A stretch of DNA of 64,000 nt from contig JAMLHB010000003.1 in assembly GCA_023957375.1 (NCBI GenBank), positions 397,342 through 461,341 on the forward strand, written 5' to 3'. The notes below the pieces were generated by a model. That model saw only the letters and a program-made list of their open reading frames with translations, ran no database searches and was not told where the DNA came from. Positions 1 through 10,100 of the stretch are shown piece after piece; position 1 is the stretch's first letter, and each line of letters opens with the position of its first letter. The DNA comes from Flavobacteriales bacterium. GTDB lineage: Bacteria > Bacteroidota > Bacteroidia > Flavobacteriales_F > PHOS-HE28. The translations under genes and the position numbers were made by a program.

Positions 1-3000
1 CTCCGCCAACCAGAAGTGGGCTTGCGCGGACCCAACAACACCTTCAGCACCAACGTGAACAACCGTTTGGTGGGCACTGGCAGCGAGGATTGGGATACGA
101 GCCTGCCCGGAACGGCGAATGATGATAAATGCCGGTTCACCAACCAGAGCCCGTCAAAAAGTTTCAGCGCTGGCCTGACCTACACGTGGACGCCCTGCAC
201 GCCCCCAACGATCAACTCCGTAACGAGCAATTCACCCATCTGTTCCGCAGATGCTCTTCAGTTGCACGTGGATGCTTCGGGCACCGGTCTTACTTACCTG
301 TGGACGGGCACGGGAACCTTCAGCCCGGATGCGGCCAGCGCAGATGTTACGGTGACCAATGCCGCGACCGGCAGTTATTCCGTGGCAGTCTCCAACAGCT
401 GCACCACGGTGAACGGAAGCGTGTCCGTTACGGTGAATCAGTCCCCCACCGGTGTTTCCGCCACCAGCAGCACGAATTCCGTGTGCGCTTCATCCAATTT
501 GGTGGACTTGACCGCCACCGGCTCAATACCCGGTGCCACGATCCTCTCGCAAGACTTCAACAGCGGCATCGCCCCGTGGACCACTACCAATACCAGCACC
601 GGGGGCACACCGGCCAATGCTGCTTGGACCGCAAGAGCGGACGGCTACACTGTGAGCAGCCAAACTTTTCACAGCAACGACGCCTCGCAATTCGTGATGA
701 GCAATTCGGATGCCCAGGGGAATGGGGGTACAACTGCAACCACCATCCAGTCCCCGAGCTTCAGTACGGTGGGGTACACTGATGCCACACTTACTTTCTA
801 TCACCATTTCCGGGCATATTCCGGAGATGACAACGGCAATGTGGAGGTCTCCACAAACGGATCTTCATGGACCTCCTTGCAAACCATTTCATCCACCCAA
901 GGAAGTTCCGCAGGATTCGTGCAGAGCAGCGTCAGCCTCAGTGCCTATTTGAACCAACCGACGGTGTATGTACGGTTCCGGTATGCTGCCACGTGGGATT
1001 GGTACTGGGCCATTGACAATGTAACCGTCACCGGCACCGGCACGCCCTCATTCGCATGGACATCCACGCCTGCAGGCTTCACCTCCAATGTGCAGAATCC
1101 CACCGGCGTGGCGGTCACACAGAACACCGTGTTCACGGTCACAGCCGCATCAACGAACGGTTGTACTGTGCAGGCCAATACGGGGACCATCACATATTTG
1201 AACCCTTCGGCCACCATCAGCTACCCGGCCGGGCCGCACGCCATTGGCAGCGGCACACTGTCCGTAACCCAAACCGGTACCCCAGGCGGCAGCTACAGTG
1301 CCACACCTGCAGGCCTTGCGCTGAATGCCACCACCGGTGAGATCGACCTGGCCACCAGCAGTGCGGGTACGTATACCGTTACCTACGGGGCCAATACACC
1401 ATGCCCCTATTCCACGACGACTCAGGTGGTACTGGCGGTGGCCGGTTGCATGGATCCCTTGGCGGACAATTACAACAGTGCCGCCACCTCCGATGACGGC
1501 AGCTGCACCTACTGCGCACCCACCATCACCTACAACGCACCCACGCCAACGCCCATCACCATCGGCAGCGGCATCCCCGACCAAAATATGGCCGTATCGC
1601 AGGACTGCCGCGGCATCGACGTGGCCTTGAGCGCCTTTGAACGCTACGTGGGCGCCATCATTCCCGCTGGCAACGTGTACACCACCACCACGGGCAACAG
1701 TCCTACCAGCGGCAGTGATCCCACACCGGACCCCGTGATGGCGCGCTGGAACCTGCTGGGAAGCATCGACCTGGGCACGTATGACTTCACCCAGGTGAAC
1801 GTGTTCCTGGACCTGGACTTCGACCCGGCGGCCGCGCCGGTGTGGAACACCATGAACCTCAGCCAGGGCATGATCAACAACGGCATGGGGGCACTGCACG
1901 TGTACCAAGCCTCGGAGAACCTGGCCGCAGGCTACTGGGGCATCGCCTTCCCCGGCGTCACCTTCGACCCCCACGTGCCCGGTGTGTATGACATCCGCGT
2001 ACGCCTGGAATCCGCCTCTTCCAATGAGGAACTGGTGAACCTGGCCATTCAAGTGGTGGTGCAAGCACCGGAGATCACCTACTACAGCCAAGGTTCGGGC
2101 AACTTCAACAACCCCATCTGGGACGTGGTGCCGGTGGGTACGGCCAGCACCGCCAGCTACGGGCCCACCGCCAACTTCATTGTGCAGAACGGCCACACCG
2201 TGGCCAACACCGCCGACGTGGACGTGAAGAACCTGACCGTGAACGCCGGCGGCACCCTGGCCCTGGGCAGTGCGACCACCTTGACCGTGCACGGCGATGA
2301 GGCCATCTTCGACGGCGCCCTCACCGCGGCCAACACCAGCACGCTGGCCTTGGCCGGTGCGGATGCCACCATCCTGGAAAGCACCGGCGGCACCCTGAGC
2401 CTGTGGAACCTGACGGTGAGCACCCCGCAGGGCACCCTCACCGACGCCACCCTCAACATCCGAGGCACCCTGCAACTGGACGCCGGCGACTTTGACGCCT
2501 CCTTGGGCAGCGTGACCCTCGCCAGCGCCGCCAGCGGCACCGGCCGCCTGGGACCCGTGGCAGCGGGCGCCGACTACATCGGCAACCTCACCGTGCAGCG
2601 CTACATCCCCGCAGGGCACACCAACTGGCGCATGCTCGCCAGCCCCGTGGCCGGTGCCAAGGTTCAGCACTGGAAGGACGACTTCATCACCGCCGGGTTC
2701 CCCGGCTCGCACTACCCCGCATTCGACGACCCCGTGGGGAGCGGAAACCCCTGGCCAAGCGTCCGCTGGTACGATGAGACCAACGCCTACGCACTGGCCG
2801 ATTCCGGCGTGGTGGGCGTAAGCTCCAACACCCAGCCGCTCAACCCCGGCCAAGGATTCCTGGCCTGGAGCGGGGACAACTTCTCCACCACCATGGCCTT
2901 CACCGTGGACCTCACCGGGGAACCCACCATCGCCAAAAACCCCTTCACCCTGCCCATGAGCTTCACCTCCTCGGGAACCCTGGAGGCCGACGGCTGGAAC

Positions 3001-4662
3001 TTAGTGGCAAACCCCCTGCCCAGCCCCATCGACTTCACGCTCATCAACCGGGGGGCCGATGTGGGCAACGCCTACTGGATCTTCGACCCCGTGGCCGGCA
3101 ACAACCGCGCATGGACCAACGGCGTGGGACAGGGCGGCCTCAACGGCAAGATCCAAAGCAGCCAAGGCTTCTGGGTGAAGGCCGACGGCACCGGCCTCAC
3201 CACCACCCTGGATGAATCCGCCAAGGTCAACCAAAGCGGCGGAGGCACCTTCGGGGGCGAACAAAACCCCGTCCTGCCCATCCTCAACCTCAACATCGCC
3301 AGCAACCTGAACACGTACAGCGACGAGGCCACCCTGGTATTCGCCCAGGGCACCCCCGCACGCGATGGCATCGATGCCCTGAAGATGACCTTCAAGACCA
3401 TCGGCGCACCGCAGATCGGCGTGATCAGCACCGACGGGCAACAGCTTGCGGTGGACTTCTTCGGAAGCTACTCCACCGCCGTGCAGATCCCCCTGAAGGT
3501 GGACGTGGACCTCACCGGCACCTACACCATCACCGCCGCCATGGCGGGCATCAACTCCCTCTCCTGCATCAGCCTCACCGACCTGCAGACCGGGGTAGTG
3601 ACCCCGCTGACCGACGGCGCCGCTTACAGCTGCACCATCAACGCGAACGAGCCAGCCGATGGCCGCTTCGTGATCAACGGCTCCGCGCCAACGCCCCTGT
3701 ACTTAGACAACGCGCTCTGCCATGACCAGAACGGAACCGCCACCGTGGTGGCCGGGGCAGATCCGATCAACATCACCTGGACCGACGTCTTCGGCAACGT
3801 GATCAGCCAATTGAACAACGTAGCCGACGGCGTGGTTGAACTTCCCCTGGCCGCCGGCAACTACCAGGTGCACATCACCCCCGGCGGCGCCTGCGGCGAA
3901 CTGGCCGCGGACTTCACCATCACCGCCCCCGAGGCCATCGGCAGCGATGTGCTGCTAACGGCCACCAGCTGCCCCGCCAGCGACGACGGCAGCGTAATGG
4001 TCGCCACCGTAACGGGCGGTACCGCACCTTACACCTACCTGTGGAACACCGAAGCCACGGCCAACAGCATCACTGGCACCGCAGGCAGCTACTCGGCCAC
4101 CATCACGGACGCCAACGGTTGCACCAGCACCGTGAATGCCGAGATCCCCGCCGGTGAAGGTGCCATCGCGCAGTTCAATACGTCCACGGGCACGCTGATA
4201 GTGAACACGCCCGTGCAGTTCACCAACACCTCCGTGCTGGCCGACAACTACCTCTGGGACTTCGGAGACGGCACCACCAGCACCGAAAGCGACCCCGCCC
4301 ACACGTACACCTTGCCCGGCACCTACACCGTGAGCCTCACGGCCACCGGAGGCGATTGCTCCTTCACCACCACCATGGAGGTGACCGTGGATATCGGAAC
4401 CGCCGTTACCACCCTGCCCCGCACCAACGACATGGCCGTGTGGGCCACGCCCGACCACATCGTGGTGCAACATCCCTTCGGCAACGCACCGGTGGACGTG
4501 GACGTGTACGATGCTACCGGCCGTTTGGCCATGGCACACACCGCCATCTCCCGGCCGGAACGCATCACCCTCAGCGACCGCAGCCTGAACACCGGCGTGT
4601 GGTTCGTGCGCATCACCAGCGGCGATATGCAACGGACCTTCCGCGTGCCGCTGGTCCGGTAA
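1..4662 (+). CDS. T9SS-exported multidomain surface protein (5' end outside window)
   Basis: The frame is open to the window edge, so the N-terminus and signal peptide are missing; a GTG at 16 is not a credible start. In order, the visible 1,553 residues contain Ig-like segments, a MAM/jelly-roll-like module (about residues 180-345, around the DFNSGIAPW segment), a calcium-binding-type GCMDPLADNYN motif, a beta-rich region, a SprB-like repeat (GGTAPYTYLWN), a PKD domain (YLWDFGDGTTSTESDPAHTY) and a C-terminal T9SS sorting domain ending in VRITSGDMQRTFRVPLVR. The family is exported across the outer membrane by the type IX system and is either anchored at the surface or released. From position 2080 on it is almost identical to the gene at 7141-11337. 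Ligand and function are unknown. Confidence 0.9.
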   Translation, partial: LRQPEVGLRGPNNTFSTNVNNRLVGTGSEDWDTSLPGTANDDKCRFTNQSPSKSFSAGLTYTWTPCTPPTINSVTSNSPICSADALQLHVDASGTGLTYLWTGTGTFSPDAASADVTVTNAATGSYSVAVSNSCTTVNGSVSVTVNQSPTGVSATSSTNSVCASSNLVDLTATGSIPGATILSQDFNSGIAPWTTTNTSTGGTPANAAWTARADGYTVSSQTFHSNDASQFVMSNSDAQGNGGTTATTIQSPSFSTVGYTDATLTFYHHFRAYSGDDNGNVEVSTNGSSWTSLQTISSTQGSSAGFVQSSVSLSAYLNQPTVYVRFRYAATWDWYWAIDNVTVTGTGTPSFAWTSTPAGFTSNVQNPTGVAVTQNTVFTVTAASTNGCTVQANTGTITYLNPSATISYPAGPHAIGSGTLSVTQTGTPGGSYSATPAGLALNATTGEIDLATSSAGTYTVTYGANTPCPYSTTTQVVLAVAGCMDPLADNYNSAATSDDGSCTYCAPTITYNAPTPTPITIGSGIPDQNMAVSQDCRGIDVALSAFERYVGAIIPAGNVYTTTTGNSPTSGSDPTPDPVMARWNLLGSIDLGTYDFTQVNVFLDLDFDPAAAPVWNTMNLSQGMINNGMGALHVYQASENLAAGYWGIAFPGVTFDPHVPGVYDIRVRLESASSNEELVNLAIQVVVQAPEITYYSQGSGNFNNPIWDVVPVGTASTASYGPTANFIVQNGHTVANTADVDVKNLTVNAGGTLALGSATTLTVHGDEAIFDGALTAANTSTLALAGADATILESTGGTLSLWNLTVSTPQGTLTDATLNIRGTLQLDAGDFDASLGSVTLASAASGTGRLGPVAAGADYIGNLTVQRYIPAGHTNWRMLASPVAGAKVQHWKDDFITAGFPGSHYPAFDDPVGSGNPWPSVRWYDETNAYALADSGVVGVSSNTQPLNPGQGFLAWSGDNFSTTMAFTVDLTGEPTIAKNPFTLPMSFTSSGTLEADGWNLVANPLPSPIDFTLINRGADVGNAYWIFDPVAGNNRAWTNGVGQGGLNGKIQSSQGFWVKADGTGLTTTLDESAKVNQSGGGTFGGEQNPVLPILNLNIASNLNTYSDEATLVFAQGTPARDGIDALKMTFKTIGAPQIGVISTDGQQLAVDFFGSYSTAVQIPLKVDVDLTGTYTITAAMAGINSLSCISLTDLQTGVVTPLTDGAAYSCTINANEPADGRFVINGSAPTPLYLDNALCHDQNGTATVVAGADPINITWTDVFGNVISQLNNVADGVVELPLAAGNYQVHITPGGACGELAADFTITAPEAIGSDVLLTATSCPASDDGSVMVATVTGGTAPYTYLWNTEATANSITGTAGSYSATITDANGCTSTVNAEIPAGEGAIAQFNTSTGTLIVNTPVQFTNTSVLADNYLWDFGDGTTSTESDPAHTYTLPGTYTVSLTATGGDCSFTTTMEVTVDIGTAVTTLPRTNDMAVWATPDHIVVQHPFGNAPVDVDVYDATGRLAMAHTAISRPERITLSDRSLNTGVWFVRITSGDMQRTFRVPLVR

Positions 4663-4717
4663 GCCAATCCTTCAACCCGTGAACAAGGGCTGCCCGAACG
4701 GGTGGCCCTTGTTCTTT
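2080..4717 (+). repeat. 2.64 kb direct repeat, copy A
   Basis: This block is co-linear with 8755-11392 at a constant offset of 6,675 bp and without indels. It covers the last ~860 codons of the first gene plus its terminator. By eye the first ~600 codons are almost identical, whereas most of the ~19 amino-acid differences fall in the last ~330 codons. Homology starts abruptly at TACTACAGCCA and ends just after the terminator stem. Confidence 0.95.
4682..4716 (+). terminator. Intrinsic terminator of the first T9SS gene
   Basis: AACAAGGGC pairs perfectly with GCCCTTGTT, with an inner CCCG/CGGG stem separated by two wobble pairs, and CTTTT follows. It lies 20 nt after the stop codon and is duplicated exactly at 11357. 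Confidence 0.85.
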
Positions 4718-4730
4718 TCAGCGGCGGGTA

Positions 4731-4761
4731 TTTGTGCAAAAGCAAGACGGTGTTATGTTGC
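4731..4761 (+). promoter_or_regulatory. Candidate promoter of the second T9SS gene
   Basis: TTTG at 4731 and TATGTTGC at 4754 are 19 nt apart, an imperfect match to the Bacteroidota TTTG / TAnnTTTG pair. A similar TATATTGCCGC occurs at 7071 before the paralogous third gene. Confidence 0.35.
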
Positions 4762-4791
4762 CGCCGTTAACAGCCTCCCCCCTTACTCTCC

Positions 4792-6597
4792 ATGAAACAT
4801 CGCTTCACCTCATTCGCCTGTGCAGCATTGGCACTTGCATCACTATCCATCCCCACGTGGGCACAGAACTGGCACACTGTGGGCACCGGCACAGCCTCCA
4901 ACGGACCGAATGGCGTGCCATGCCCCTTTGGGGATATTTACGCCGGGCAGCGCGCCCAATACATCTACCTCGCTTCGGAACTCACTGCGGCAGGGCTCTC
5001 GGTCAATGACACCATTGTCCGTGTGCGCTGGGTGGTCACCGCGCTCAATGGGTCGGGGATGCACGAGAACTACACGATCCGAGTGGGCCATACCTCCGCC
5101 ATGTCCCTCTCCGGGTTATTGGCCACGCCCACCGGTGCGAGCACCACTCCGGTGGACTACCAACCCGTAGTTGGCAACAACGACTTCACGCTCCATTCCC
5201 CGTTCATTTGGAACGGCACCAGCAACCTGTTGGTGGAAGTGACCCACTTCAGCCCCACCTATGGCACAGCCACTGCCAATGCCTCCGTAGCCTTCACCAG
5301 CACGGCTCCCGTGAAGCGCAGCTTCTCCCTGCTGGACGATCTGATGTGGCGAACGGATCAAACCGTGCCATTTGCCGGCGAAGTGCTGAACTCCACCGGG
5401 CTGCCCAACATTGTGCTCGGCGTGGCCCAACCTTGCGCAGGGCTTGTGGCCTCGGACCTGTCCCTCTGCACAGGTGATGCCGTGCCGCCGGGCCAAGGCC
5501 TTTCCGTGGAAGGCTGCACGGAAAGCCTCGGCGGCCAATTCACTGCCTCCTTCAACTTCCCGAACACGAACCTGGCATGCACGGGTTCCAATTATGTGCT
5601 GCGTTCCACGCTGAACCTGCCCGAATTGCCCAGCGGTGCGGTGGTGCAAGCAGGTCGCCTGATCTTGACCAGTGTAATGGCCGAAGACCCCGTGTGGTTA
5701 AGCGACCTCTACCTGAAACTCAGCGGCAGCATTGAAGGAGAGATCCAATTGATGCCCGGCTTTGACGAGTACTCAGGCACGGTGCCTGAGCTGATGATCA
5801 CCATCAACGGGCCCTACGAACCAGGCCCGGCACAACTGCTCACACGCAGCACATATGGCACCGGCTACATCGGTTCAGCCCGTGTTGAGTTCGATTACCT
5901 GTTGTCCACGCCTATCTGGTACGATGCCGCCGAAGGCGGCAACATGGTAGCCTATGGAGAGGGCACGATCGATCCGGTGGCCCTTGGGCTAGCCAGCACC
6001 GCAACGGAAGGAACCACGTTGCTCCACGTGGATTGCGGTGTGGCTTCCACGGCCTGCACGGGGCAACGGGCCCCCGTTGCGTTCAATGTGGTGGCCGCGC
6101 CCGAACCTGCCTTCTCCGTAGTTGGGGAACCGGTGGTGGCAGGCATTCCTGCCTCATTCTCAAACAACAGCAACGGGGCGGGCAATTATGCCTGGGACTT
6201 CGGGGACGGCACTGCAAGCACCGAAACGGCGCCACAACATACATGGTCCATGCCGGGCACATACACGGTAACACTCACTATGGACAACGGCACCTGCGCG
6301 ACAGAAGCCACGGAACAAGTTGTGGTTGAAGTGAACACGGGCTTGTGCCCTACCTCCCCCGACCACTTGCGTGTGTTCGGAACGCAGGAAGGCATTGTGG
6401 TTGAACGGACATTTGGCACGGGGCCGATCCAGGTGGAATTGATGGATGCCGTGGGCCGCACCGTGTACAACCAGAAGCTGGAAGGCGGGAAAGGGAGCAT
6501 GCTGGTACCATTTGGCCATCCTGCCGCAGGCCTATGGTTGGTGCGGGTGACAACAGGAGACGTGCAACGCACCTTCCGCATGTCGTTGGTGCGGTAA
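4792..6597 (+). CDS. T9SS-exported PKD-domain protein
   Basis: This 601-residue protein begins with a clear signal peptide (hydrophobic stretch CAALALASLSIPTWA, cleavage near WAQN). An N-terminal ~200-residue module containing FGDIYAGQRAQYIYLASEL is shared with the next gene. A beta-rich proprotein-convertase-like segment follows, then a PKD domain (YAWDFGDGTASTETAPQHTW, about residue 465) and a T9SS sorting domain ending RTFRMSLVR. It is probably a secreted or surface adhesin-like protein. The ATG at 4792 is chosen because it begins the signal peptide. The three neighbouring genes look like shuffled versions of one another. Confidence 0.9.
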   Translation: MKHRFTSFACAALALASLSIPTWAQNWHTVGTGTASNGPNGVPCPFGDIYAGQRAQYIYLASELTAAGLSVNDTIVRVRWVVTALNGSGMHENYTIRVGHTSAMSLSGLLATPTGASTTPVDYQPVVGNNDFTLHSPFIWNGTSNLLVEVTHFSPTYGTATANASVAFTSTAPVKRSFSLLDDLMWRTDQTVPFAGEVLNSTGLPNIVLGVAQPCAGLVASDLSLCTGDAVPPGQGLSVEGCTESLGGQFTASFNFPNTNLACTGSNYVLRSTLNLPELPSGAVVQAGRLILTSVMAEDPVWLSDLYLKLSGSIEGEIQLMPGFDEYSGTVPELMITINGPYEPGPAQLLTRSTYGTGYIGSARVEFDYLLSTPIWYDAAEGGNMVAYGEGTIDPVALGLASTATEGTTLLHVDCGVASTACTGQRAPVAFNVVAAPEPAFSVVGEPVVAGIPASFSNNSNGAGNYAWDFGDGTASTETAPQHTWSMPGTYTVTLTMDNGTCATEATEQVVVEVNTGLCPTSPDHLRVFGTQEGIVVERTFGTGPIQVELMDAVGRTVYNQKLEGGKGSMLVPFGHPAAGLWLVRVTTGDVQRTFRMSLVR

Positions 6598-7140
6598 AGG
6601 GATAATTCAACACTTGGTCAAGGGCTGCCCGAAAAGATGGTCCTTCACTTGCAACAAAATGCAGCCGGCGCTGCGTACATCACACACCCATAACCGTGGA
6701 TGGAACCATCTCGGACAGGCCTTTTCCTGGATCAATGCCCGCAGCCAAGCGGCGCGCCTCCCTTCGTCCGCCCCATCGTTCCGGGAGCGCCCCGTTCGCC
6801 CTATGTTTGCCGCCCCTTGCGGCGATGTATTGAGGAGCAGCTGAGCAATTGCCAACGGGTGAAAAACAAAAACTGCCACACCCCCACCCTGTGCAGCCAG
6901 TGAACCATTCCCGTTTTGCCACGCGTGGGGAAAGTCCTTCGTCACCCACCCAGCCACTTCCACAACACCCATTGTGCACACTATGCCGGTCCTCCGTGAG
7001 CATGTAAGCTCCCTACATGGGGTGCCAGCACCGTGCCAGATCATTGCCTTCCCAGCCCGCCCGCAACATCTATATTGCCGCACTTGGCTCCGTGTGCCTG
7101 CTCCACATTGGCCCACATGCCACAGTCCATACCAAAACCA
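6598..7140. other. Intergenic gap without a recognised gene
   Basis: I see no supported gene in this ~540 bp. A weak stem (AAGGGCTGCCC with GGTCCTT, near 6620-6650) resembles the terminators of the flanking genes. TATATTGCCGC at 7071 may be the -7 region of the next gene. Open frames here are not coding-like. Confidence 0.6.
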
Positions 7141-10100
7141 ATGAACCACTTCCCGCTCCCCCCCCCGTTCCACAAGAGCATCCGCCTGGCACATATAGGC
7201 TATCTGCTCGTCTTTCTTTTCGCAACCGCGTTGCCGTGGCAAACGATGCAAGGCCAAACCTGGCACTCCATCGGCTCCGGCACAAACACCAATACCAACA
7301 CCCAGTACCCCACCCCATTCGGAGATTACTATGCCGGTCAGCGGATGCAATCCATCTATTTGGCATCGGAGCTCAGCGCAGCGGGTCTGCAGGCGGGCGA
7401 TCCGATCTCCTCCATCCGATGGAACGTCCTTGCGCTGCAAGGCGTGGATCTGTTGGACAACTTCACTGTCCGGTTGGCCCACACCACCCAATCCACGTTG
7501 AGCGGGTTCCAAGTGTTTCCGGTCGGTGGCGTGGCCACCACCCCCATTGACTACCAACCTGTACTGGGGCAGAACGAGTTCATCTTCACGTCCAACTTCA
7601 CGTGGGACGGCACGAGCAACCTCCTCGTCCAAGTCACCCACTTCAGCACAGCCTACGGGGATTATTCCGCCAATGCCCAAGTGGCATCCACCAACACCAC
7701 GGCCAACCGCACCTACATTCTGGCGGACGACCTCATGTTCACCGCCACACAGGCTACCGCCCTGAGCGGAGGAGTCCTCGCTTCCAACCTGCGGCCCGAC
7801 GTGGAGTTTGGTGTGGCCCCACCGTGTACGGCCTTGTCCGCCACGGGGTACACCATCTGCCAGAACGGAACCGTTCCCTCCGGGGAAGGCTTGGTTGCGG
7901 CGGCATGCAGCGAAGGCACCGGCGGCGTTTTCACCGCCACCTACAACTTTCCCGGAACCAATTTCCTCCTTTCTGGCACTTCCTATACCACCCGGTCCAC
8001 ATTGAACGTACCTACGCTGCCCGCAGGTGCGGTGCTGGTGAATTCCCGACTGATCCTCACGGACGTCAAGGCTTCGGGGAACACCCCTTGGAGCAACCTC
8101 TACATCCGGTTGCAAGGGCAAATTACAGGAACCGTTCAGCTCTTTCCCAACCATACCGGTTACCAAGGAACTGCGCCGGAACTGATCTTCCAGTTATCCG
8201 GTACCGCCCCGGTGGGCAACGTGGTCCTGCAAACCAGGAAATCTCCCAATACCACAGGTGACAGCCGGATCGCATCGGCCCGCCTGGAGTTTGACTATGT
8301 GCTGCCCACGCCACACTGGTACACCGCCGCCACAGGCGGATCACCCATTTCCACCGGCAACAGCGTGTTTGACCCCGTGGCAGCAGGTTTGGTGAACCCG
8401 GCTGTGGTGGGCAACACCACCTTCTACGTGGATTGCGGCGTACCCTCTGTACCCTGTGCGGGCGGAAGTCGAACGCCGGTGGTCTTCTCCGTGGTAACTC
8501 CACCCGCTGCCACCATCAGTTACCCTGTAGGCCCGCACAACTTGGGCAGCGGCACCTTGGCGGTTACGCAAACCGGCACTTCCGGTGGAACGTATTCCGC
8601 TACGCCGGCCGGGCTTGTGCTTAATGCCACCACCGGCGAGATCGACCTGGCCACCAGTGCGGCGGGGACTTATACGGTTACCTATGGGGGCAACGCTCCC
8701 TGCGCTTATTCCACCACGGCACAGGTTGAACTGGTGGCTGCATCTGCAATAACGTACTACAGCCAGGGATCGGGCAACTTCAACAACCCCATCTGGGACG
8801 TGGTGCCGGTGGGTACGGCCAGCACCGCCAGCTACGGGCCCACCGCCAACTTCATTGTGCAGAACGGCCACACCGTGGCCAACACCGCCGACGTGGACGT
8901 GAAGAACCTGACCGTGAACGCCGGCGGCACCCTGGCCCTGGGCAGTGCGACCACCTTGACCGTGCACGGCGATGAGGCCATCTTCGACGGCGCCCTCACC
9001 GCGGCCAACACCAGCACGCTGGCCTTGGCCGGTGCGGATGCCACCATCCTGGAAAGCACCGGCGGCACCCTGAGCCTGTGGAACCTGACGGTGAGCACCC
9101 CGCAGGGCACCCTCACCGACGCCACCCTCAACATCCGAGGCACCCTGCAACTGGACGCCGGCGACTTTGACGCCTCCTTGGGCAGCGTGACCCTCGCCAG
9201 CGCCGCCAGCGGCACCGGCCGCCTGGGACCCGTGGCAGCGGGCGCCGACTACATCGGCAACCTCACCGTGCAGCGCTACATCCCCGCAGGGCACACCAAC
9301 TGGCGCATGCTCGCCAGCCCCGTGGCCGGTGCCAAGGTGCAGCACTGGAAGGACGACTTCATCACCGCCGGGTTCCCCGGCTCGCACTACCCCGCATTCG
9401 ACGACCCCGTGGGGAGCGGAAACCCCTGGCCAAGCGTCCGCTGGTACGATGAGACCAACGCCTACGCACTGGCCGATTCCGGCGTGGTGGGTGTAAGCTC
9501 CAACACCCAGCCCCTCAGCCCCGGGCAAGGTTTCCTGGCCTGGAGCGGGGACAACTTCTCCACCACCATGGCCTTCACCGTGGACCTCACCGGGGAACCC
9601 ACCATCGCCAAAAACCCCTTCACCCTGCCCATGAGCTTCACCTCCTCGGGAACCCTGGAGGCCGACGGCTGGAACTTAGTGGCCAATCCCCTGCCCAGCC
9701 CCATCGACTTCACGCTCATCAACCGGGGGGCCGACGTGGGCAACGCCTACTGGATCTTCGACCCCGTGGCCGGAAACAACCGCGCATGGACCAACGGTGT
9801 GGGACAGGGCGGCCTCAACGGCAAGATCCAAAGCAGCCAAGGCTTCTGGGTGAAGGCCGACGGCACCGGCCTCACCACCACCCTGGATGAATCCGCCAAG
9901 GTCAACCAAAGCGGCGGAGGCACCTTCGGGGGCGAACAAAACCCCGTCCTGCCCATCCTCAACCTCAACATCGCCAGCAACCTGAACACGTACAGCGACG
10001 AGGCCACCCTGGTATTCGCCCAGGGCACCCCCGCACGCGACGGCATCGATGCCCTGAAGATGACCTTCAAGACCATCGGCGCTCCGCAGATCGGCGTGAT

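Noticed and set aside
1150..2853. Long minus-strand frames opposite the T9SS genes (also 8341-9528 and 9676-11307)
   Set aside because: They are antisense shadows of high-GC coding sequence, rich in Gly/His/Val/Ala and without domains.
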